A stretch of 9,877 nucleotides of DNA from Fidelibacterota bacterium UBA2980. GTDB taxonomy: Bacteria; Fidelibacterota; Marinisomatia; Marinisomatales; Marinisomataceae. A program made the translations under genes and the position numbers. The notes under the pieces are model-generated. The model searched no databases, was not told where the DNA came from, and saw nothing but the letters and a program-made list of their open reading frames with translations. This document shows, in pieces, positions 6,084 through 9,877 of this stretch; the stretch's first letter is position 1; each line of letters opens with the position of its first letter. The DNA lies in contig DEAO01000024.1 in assembly GCA_002348725.1 (NCBI GenBank), positions 1,481-11,357 on the forward strand, read 5' to 3'.

Positions 6084-7043
6084 ATGAAAAGACGTAATTT
6101 TATCAAAGTAGGAGCAGCTGGCCTAGCAAGCCCTATTCTTTTAGCGGGAAATAAAGATATGAAAGTGAATAAAAATAATCCTATTGTAATCTCAACATGG
6201 TCTCATGGAATTCCAGCAAATGAGGCTTCGATAAAAGTATTAGAAAAAAATGGATCTGCGCTCGATGCGGTAGAAGCAGGAGTTCGTGTTACAGAAGCAG
6301 ATGCTGAAAATCAATCAGTTGGATTAGGAGGCAGACCAGATAGCGAAGGAAATGTTACATTAGACGCATGTATTATGGATTCTGATGGAAATGCTGGATC
6401 TGTTGGATTTTTACAAAATATTAAACATCCAATTTCTGTTGCAAGAAAAGTGATGGAAGAAACAGACCATGTAATGCTTGCAGGAAAAGGTGCCTTAAAA
6501 TTTGCTTTGAAAAATGGATTTAAAAGAGAAAATCTTCTAACCGAAGAATCAAGAAAAGGTTGGTTAGAATGGAAGAAAAATAAACGTATTAAAGAATCTT
6601 GGGGACCAAATGATGATCATGATACAATTACTTCACTAGCGCAGGATAATGATGGAAATCTATCAGGAGCATGTACTACAAGCGGGCTAGCATATAAACT
6701 ACATGGACGCGTAGGGGATAGTCCTATTATTGGAGCAGGTATGTATGTTGATAATGAAGTGGGTGCTGCTGGAGCAACTGGTGTTGGAGAACTAGTAATG
6801 AAAACATGCGGTAGTTTCTTAGTGGTTGAATTAATGCGCCAAGGATATTCTGCTATGGATGCTTGCAATGAAGCTGTAAATCGTATTGTTAAACAAGAAG
6901 GTGGAAAAACAAAGTTGCAGGTTGGATATATTGCTCTTGGTAAAGATGGTAGTATCGGTTATGCATCTATTCAAAAAGGATTTCAATATGCTCTTTATAA
7001 AGAACGTGTTAACAAATTATTTGACGTTAAGAGCATTTTCTAA
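6084..7043 (+). CDS. N4-(beta-N-acetylglucosaminyl)-L-asparaginase (glycosylasparaginase), Tat-exported
   Basis: N-terminal-nucleophile hydrolase that cleaves the GlcNAc-asparagine bond of N-glycan-linked asparagine. It is made as a precursor that cuts itself between D180 and T181 (HDTI, 179-182), so T181 becomes the catalytic N-terminus of the beta chain. Spacing from T181 matches the Elizabethkingia enzyme (T152, R180, D183, T203, G204): here R209, D212, T232 and G233, with W39 in STWSHG in place of W11. The start, MKRRNFIKVGAAGLASPILLAG, carries a twin arginine (R3-R4) before a hydrophobic core, a Tat signal fitting export of a folded protein. At 319 aa it is of normal length. It lies 32 bp after the MBL gene, which also encodes an exported hydrolase. 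No Shine-Dalgarno is visible. Activity on other beta-aspartyl substrates is possible. Confidence 0.93.
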   Translation: MKRRNFIKVGAAGLASPILLAGNKDMKVNKNNPIVISTWSHGIPANEASIKVLEKNGSALDAVEAGVRVTEADAENQSVGLGGRPDSEGNVTLDACIMDSDGNAGSVGFLQNIKHPISVARKVMEETDHVMLAGKGALKFALKNGFKRENLLTEESRKGWLEWKKNKRIKESWGPNDDHDTITSLAQDNDGNLSGACTTSGLAYKLHGRVGDSPIIGAGMYVDNEVGAAGATGVGELVMKTCGSFLVVELMRQGYSAMDACNEAVNRIVKQEGGKTKLQVGYIALGKDGSIGYASIQKGFQYALYKERVNKLFDVKSIF

Positions 7044-7055
7044 TAAAATTCAGCC

Positions 7056-8093
7056 ATGTTTAATAAAAAATCAAAAATTGAGCTAAATAAGGACCTTGAA
7101 AAAGAGTCATTTAAGCGTATTACATGTTCTTTTTATCGTTATTGTGAAATTGATAATCCAGAAGAATTACGAGATACATTATATCAAAATTTATCAGATT
7201 TCAATATTTTAGGTAGGATATATGTTGCTACAGAAGGAATTAACGCACAAATCAGTATTCCTGAGCACAAATGGAATGATTTTCAGAACTATATCAATAC
7301 GCTATCATTTTTAACTGGAATTAAGCTCAAAAAGGCAGTTCAAGAAGGAATATCATTTATTAAGCTAACTATTAAAGTAAAAGAAGAAATTGTTGCATAC
7401 AATATTTCAAAAGACACCTATGACATGAACAAGGTTGGAAAACACTTATCTGCAAGTGAATTTAATCAGTCTCTAGAAGATAAAGACTCTATTGTGGTGG
7501 ATATTCGTAATTATTATGAAAGTGAAGTAGGAAAGTTTGAAGGAGCAATTACTCCAGATGTTGATAGATCAAAGGAGCTACTTCCTGAAATAGTAGAATT
7601 ATTGGCTGATAAAAAGGATAAAAAACTTCATTTATACTGTACAGGTGGTATTCGATGTGAAAAAGCTAGTTCTTATCTATTAAAACAAGGATTTAAAGAG
7701 GTATATCAACTTGATGGCGGGATTGTCCAATATGCTCATGATGTCAAAGAAGAAGGGTTGTCATCAAAGTTTATTGGCAAAAATTTTGTATTTGATAATC
7801 GTTTAGGAGAGCGTATTACTGAAGATATTATTGGTAAATGTCATCAGTGTGGAGAAAAAGCAGATTCTCATACAAATTGTGCAAATGACGCATGTCATAT
7901 TCTTTTTATTCAATGCGAAAAGTGTGCAATAAAATATAGTGCCTGTTGCTCCACAGATTGTGAGGATTTTACTAAGCTTGATATGGATACACAAAAAGAA
8001 CTAAGAAAAGATATAGCAAAAACAGTTTCTAGCAGTAAATTGTCATCTAAAATTAAACCAAAATTATATAAGCTATTTAATTATTGGAAATAA
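7056..8093 (+). CDS. trhO: tRNA uridine(34) hydroxylase, rhodanese family (UPF0176, YceA-like)
   Basis: Cytoplasmic, O2-dependent enzyme that makes 5-hydroxyuridine at position 34 of certain tRNAs, the first step toward wobble uridine modifications such as cmo5U/mo5U. Three regions are visible: an N-terminal acylphosphatase-like domain (about 20-115, with ATEGINAQIS at 58-67), a rhodanese domain (about 125-230) with the active loop YCTGGIRCEKAS at 194-205 (catalytic C195, and C201), and a cysteine-rich C-terminal domain starting at IGKNFVFDNRLGER (240-253). The C-terminal domain has the conserved spacing C262, C265, C275, C280, C287, C290, C297, C298, C302, probably binding zinc. At 345 aa it is close to E. 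coli TrhO (350). It starts 12 bp after the asparaginase stop and ends 7 bp before the next gene. No Shine-Dalgarno is visible. Confidence 0.95.
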   Translation: MFNKKSKIELNKDLEKESFKRITCSFYRYCEIDNPEELRDTLYQNLSDFNILGRIYVATEGINAQISIPEHKWNDFQNYINTLSFLTGIKLKKAVQEGISFIKLTIKVKEEIVAYNISKDTYDMNKVGKHLSASEFNQSLEDKDSIVVDIRNYYESEVGKFEGAITPDVDRSKELLPEIVELLADKKDKKLHLYCTGGIRCEKASSYLLKQGFKEVYQLDGGIVQYAHDVKEEGLSSKFIGKNFVFDNRLGERITEDIIGKCHQCGEKADSHTNCANDACHILFIQCEKCAIKYSACCSTDCEDFTKLDMDTQKELRKDIAKTVSSSKLSSKIKPKLYKLFNYWK

Positions 8094-8100
8094 GATAAAT

Positions 8101-8745
8101 ATGATAGAAAAAATAATAAATTTTTTAACTACACCGATTAAGGTGAGTTATAGAGAAAGATCAGAATATACTAAGCTTGATAAGGTTGTCTTAAATCCTG
8201 TTTTTCTGTTTTTTTTGGTGGTTTTTATAACATGGCAAGCTTGGGATGTCTCTAAATCACCAAACCTTAAAGGAGATACTGCATTAAGTAATGCAATGAT
8301 TTACCTTGAAAAAGGGGATTTTGATAATGCAGAACTCCAATTATCAATGATTATTGAAGATCATAAAGGCACAAAGCCAGCAAATCACGCAAAATTTTAT
8401 CTCGGAAGAATTGCATTTGTTAGCAATGATTTGGATAAAGCATCTGTTTTATTAAAAGAGTCAGTGAAAAGACTTGATTATCCTAACTTAAAAACAGAAG
8501 CATATATTATGTTAGCTCAGATAGAAGAAGATTCAAATAAAGCAATAAGCTTATTTAGTTCAGCGCAAAATAGCGCAACATCTACAACAGAGAAAAATTA
8601 TATTTCTATCCTGAAGGCAAAACGTATGATTCGTGAAAACAACAAAGAAGAAGCTTTAGAAATATTAGATAACATTGACCTTGAAAGCAGCGCTTATAAA
8701 GAAATGTTTGAACATGCATATGGGATGGCGTTAGCCCTAAACTAA
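8101..8745 (+). CDS. Membrane-anchored TPR-repeat protein (function unknown)
   Basis: 214-aa protein with a basic N-terminal region (1-29), one transmembrane helix (about 30-48, FLFFLVVFITW) and a helical domain that probably faces the periplasm. Tetratricopeptide-like helix pairs are visible: about 58-90 (ALSNAMIYLEKGDFDNAELQLSMI-type), 95-125 (AKFYLGRIAFVSNDLDKASVLL-type), 132-155 and 165-192 (EEALEILDNID). The layout resembles YfgM/TPR_21-type proteins, which bind the Sec translocon or envelope proteins, but that is an analogy and I cannot assign a function. It is the last gene of the five-gene run, ending 49 bp before a hairpin terminator. Only 7 bp separate it from trhO, so co-transcription is very likely. 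No Shine-Dalgarno is visible before ATG 8101. Confidence 0.75.
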   Translation: MIEKIINFLTTPIKVSYRERSEYTKLDKVVLNPVFLFFLVVFITWQAWDVSKSPNLKGDTALSNAMIYLEKGDFDNAELQLSMIIEDHKGTKPANHAKFYLGRIAFVSNDLDKASVLLKESVKRLDYPNLKTEAYIMLAQIEEDSNKAISLFSSAQNSATSTTEKNYISILKAKRMIRENNKEEALEILDNIDLESSAYKEMFEHAYGMALALN

Positions 8746-8794
8746 GTTTCTTGTTTAAACGGATTTTAATAAATATATTTCAATGGTATTTTTG

Positions 8795-8815
8795 AATGGG
8801 CTACGGCCCATTTTT
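8795..8815 (+). terminator. Intrinsic terminator of the five-gene operon
   Basis: The stem AATGGGC (8795-8801) and GCCCATT (8806-8812) with a TACG tetraloop runs into a T5 tract (8811-8815). It lies between the TPR gene and nusA. The U tract is short, so read-through into nusA is plausible. Confidence 0.75.
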
Positions 8816-8823
8816 GTTATAAT
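8815..8823 (+). promoter_or_regulatory. Candidate extended -10 promoter of nusA
   Basis: TGTTATAAT matches the extended -10 consensus TGnTATAAT exactly. The place where a -35 would lie is taken by the terminator hairpin and is not -35-like. The start would be near 8830, giving a leader of about 12 bases that contains the AAGGA site. Confidence 0.5.
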
Positions 8824-8830
8824 AAAATAT

Positions 8831-8835
8831 AAGGA
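8831..8835 (+). promoter_or_regulatory. Shine-Dalgarno-like ribosome binding site of nusA
   Basis: AAGGA ends six bases before ATG 8842. The earlier ATG at 8835 runs into TAG after five codons, so this site decides the start. Confidence 0.65.
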
Positions 8836-8841
8836 TGGTAT

Positions 8842-9877
8842 ATGATAAATAGAGATTTGATTGATATTTTTCTAGAAATTGCTCGAGAAAAAAACATAGA
8901 ACGTTCTGAATTAGGCACTATAGTAGAAGAGTTGTTTTTATTTATTATTGATAAAGAAACAGGAGACTCAGAGAATTGCAGTGTTATTGTGAATCTTGAC
9001 AAGGGAGAAATAGAAATTTATGCTGAAAAAACTATTGTAGGTCATGTTGATGATGATCATTTTGAAATTACCCTTGAAAGAGCTTTAGAGCTTGAACCAG
9101 AGCTTTCTGATTTAAAACTTGGGGACACATTTGTTGAAGTCATTGATCCTGCAAGATTTGGTAGAAGATTAGTTGCAAATGCTAGACAGTTCTTAAACAA
9201 AAGAACAAGAGAAGTTCAGCAACAATATATCTATGAAGATTATGTTCAAAGAATTGGTGAGGTTGTAATAGGAACTGTTCATCAAGTTCATAGAGAGAAT
9301 ACTTTTGTTAATATTGAGCACACTGAATTAAGAATGCCAAGAAATGAACAAATATATTCCGAAAGATTCAGAAGAGGAGACACTATTCGAGCTCTTATTA
9401 AGTCAGTAGATGTAACTACAAAAGGTCCAGATATTATTATCTCTAGAAGTGACGATTTATTCCTATATAAGCTATTTGAGATGGAGGTACCTGAGATTGA
9501 AGACGGAATTATTGAAATCAAAGGCATTGCAAGAAAACCGGGCGAAAGAAGTAAGATTATTGTTCATTCTATAGACAAGAGAATTGATGCTGTTGGTGCT
9601 TGTGTTGGAATGCGAGGAAGTCGTATCCAATCTATTGTTAGAGAGTTAAATAATGAAAAAATAGATATAGTTAATTTCTCTGACAGGTCTGAAATATTTA
9701 TTACAAGAGCACTATCTCCAGCAAAGCCAATAGATTTATATATTGATGATGATAGAAATTATTGTATTGCTATTTTTAATGAAGGAGATTTAGATACAGC
9801 TGTTGGTAGAAGCGGTGTGAATATTAATTTAGCTGCTAAGCTCACAGGATATGCTATTGATGCATACACAGAAAAAG
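8842..9877 (+). CDS. nusA: Transcription termination/antitermination factor NusA, 3'-truncated by the window
   Basis: RNA polymerase-associated factor that modulates pausing, hairpin-dependent termination and antitermination. The open frame continues through 345 codons plus one base to the window end. Domains: the N-terminal polymerase-binding domain (1-130, starting MINRDLIDIFLEIAREK), the S1 domain (about 137-201), KH1 with ARKPGERSKI (230-239) and the core GACVGMRGSRIQSI (252-265), and KH2 with VGRSGVNINLAAKLTGY (321-337). The linker LFEMEVPEIEDG (211-222) is the usual NusA signature. About 65-80 residues, if any C-terminal extension is short, are missing. The usual upstream partner rimP is absent; a terminator and a TPR gene precede it instead. 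infB normally follows but lies outside the window. Confidence 0.96.
   Translation, partial: MINRDLIDIFLEIAREKNIERSELGTIVEELFLFIIDKETGDSENCSVIVNLDKGEIEIYAEKTIVGHVDDDHFEITLERALELEPELSDLKLGDTFVEVIDPARFGRRLVANARQFLNKRTREVQQQYIYEDYVQRIGEVVIGTVHQVHRENTFVNIEHTELRMPRNEQIYSERFRRGDTIRALIKSVDVTTKGPDIIISRSDDLFLYKLFEMEVPEIEDGIIEIKGIARKPGERSKIIVHSIDKRIDAVGACVGMRGSRIQSIVRELNNEKIDIVNFSDRSEIFITRALSPAKPIDLYIDDDRNYCIAIFNEGDLDTAVGRSGVNINLAAKLTGYAIDAYTEK

Noticed and set aside
6886..7086. 66-codon plus-strand reading frame bridging the asparaginase and trhO genes
   Set aside because: It overlaps the glycosylasparaginase end in another frame and has no family features; it is a shadow.
3165..8093. Functional link between tRNA-Leu(CAA) and TrhO
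   Set aside because: TrhO modifies U34; this tRNA has C34, so it cannot be a substrate.
8751..8779. TTGTTT - 17 bases - TATATT as a second nusA promoter
   Set aside because: The -35 matches only 3 of 6, and the transcript would begin just before the terminator hairpin. The extended -10 at 8815 is a better candidate.
9288..9527. 79-codon minus-strand reading frame
   Set aside because: It is antisense to nusA, with no start signal and no recognisable motifs.
1..9877. Mobile element, CRISPR array, prophage or defence system
   Set aside because: No transposase, integrase, terminal repeats, spaced direct repeats or nuclease/toxin pairs were seen. The tRNA-Leu 3' end is not followed by an integrase or a repeated copy of its end.

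Overview
The window comes from an A+T-rich bacterial chromosome and holds housekeeping genes rather than mobile or defence DNA. Several traits suggest a free-living, probably marine member of the Bacteroidota/FCB group, such as Balneolota or Marinimicrobia. Most genes lack a Shine-Dalgarno sequence, the tRNA gene does not encode its CCA end, and the window has a Tat-exported glycosylasparaginase, a signal-peptide PqqB-like metallo-hydrolase and a TrhO rhodanese. The taxonomic call is an inference from composition and gene content, not a measured placement.

Layout: (1) 1-962, minus strand, the first 320 codons of a Na+/H+:amino-acid symporter (AGCS family) that runs off the left edge. (2) 997-2549, plus strand, rnhB and lepB, overlapping by ATGA and diverging from the symporter across a 34-bp gap centred on an A/T-only palindrome. 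(3) 2621-3109, an unrecognised membrane-anchored coiled-coil protein with one of only two clear ribosome binding sites in the window. (4) 3131-3163, a bidirectional terminator shared with a minus-strand tRNA-Leu(CAA) at 3165-3248. (5) 3302-8745, five tightly spaced plus-strand genes that look like one operon: long-chain acyl-CoA synthetase, secreted MBL-fold hydrolase (TTG start), Tat-exported N4-GlcNAc-asparaginase, TrhO tRNA hydroxylase and a membrane-anchored TPR protein. They end at a hairpin terminator at 8795-8815. (6) 8842-9877, the first 345 codons of nusA, with an extended -10 promoter abutting that terminator and no rimP before it.

How the genes work together: rnhB/lepB (RNA:DNA hybrid repair and signal peptide removal) and nusA/tRNA-Leu are core information and export functions. 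In the five-gene operon the second and third products appear to be exported, consistent with breakdown of extracytoplasmic glycopeptide or similar material. The acyl-CoA synthetase and TrhO are cytoplasmic, and no single pathway obviously unites all five.

I found no convincing novel multi-gene system. The points worth a second look are local: compact and overlapping promoter architecture at 963-996, 3249-3301 and 8795-8842, residue substitutions in two enzymes, a G1-U72 tRNA acceptor pair, and the uncharacterised coiled-coil protein.
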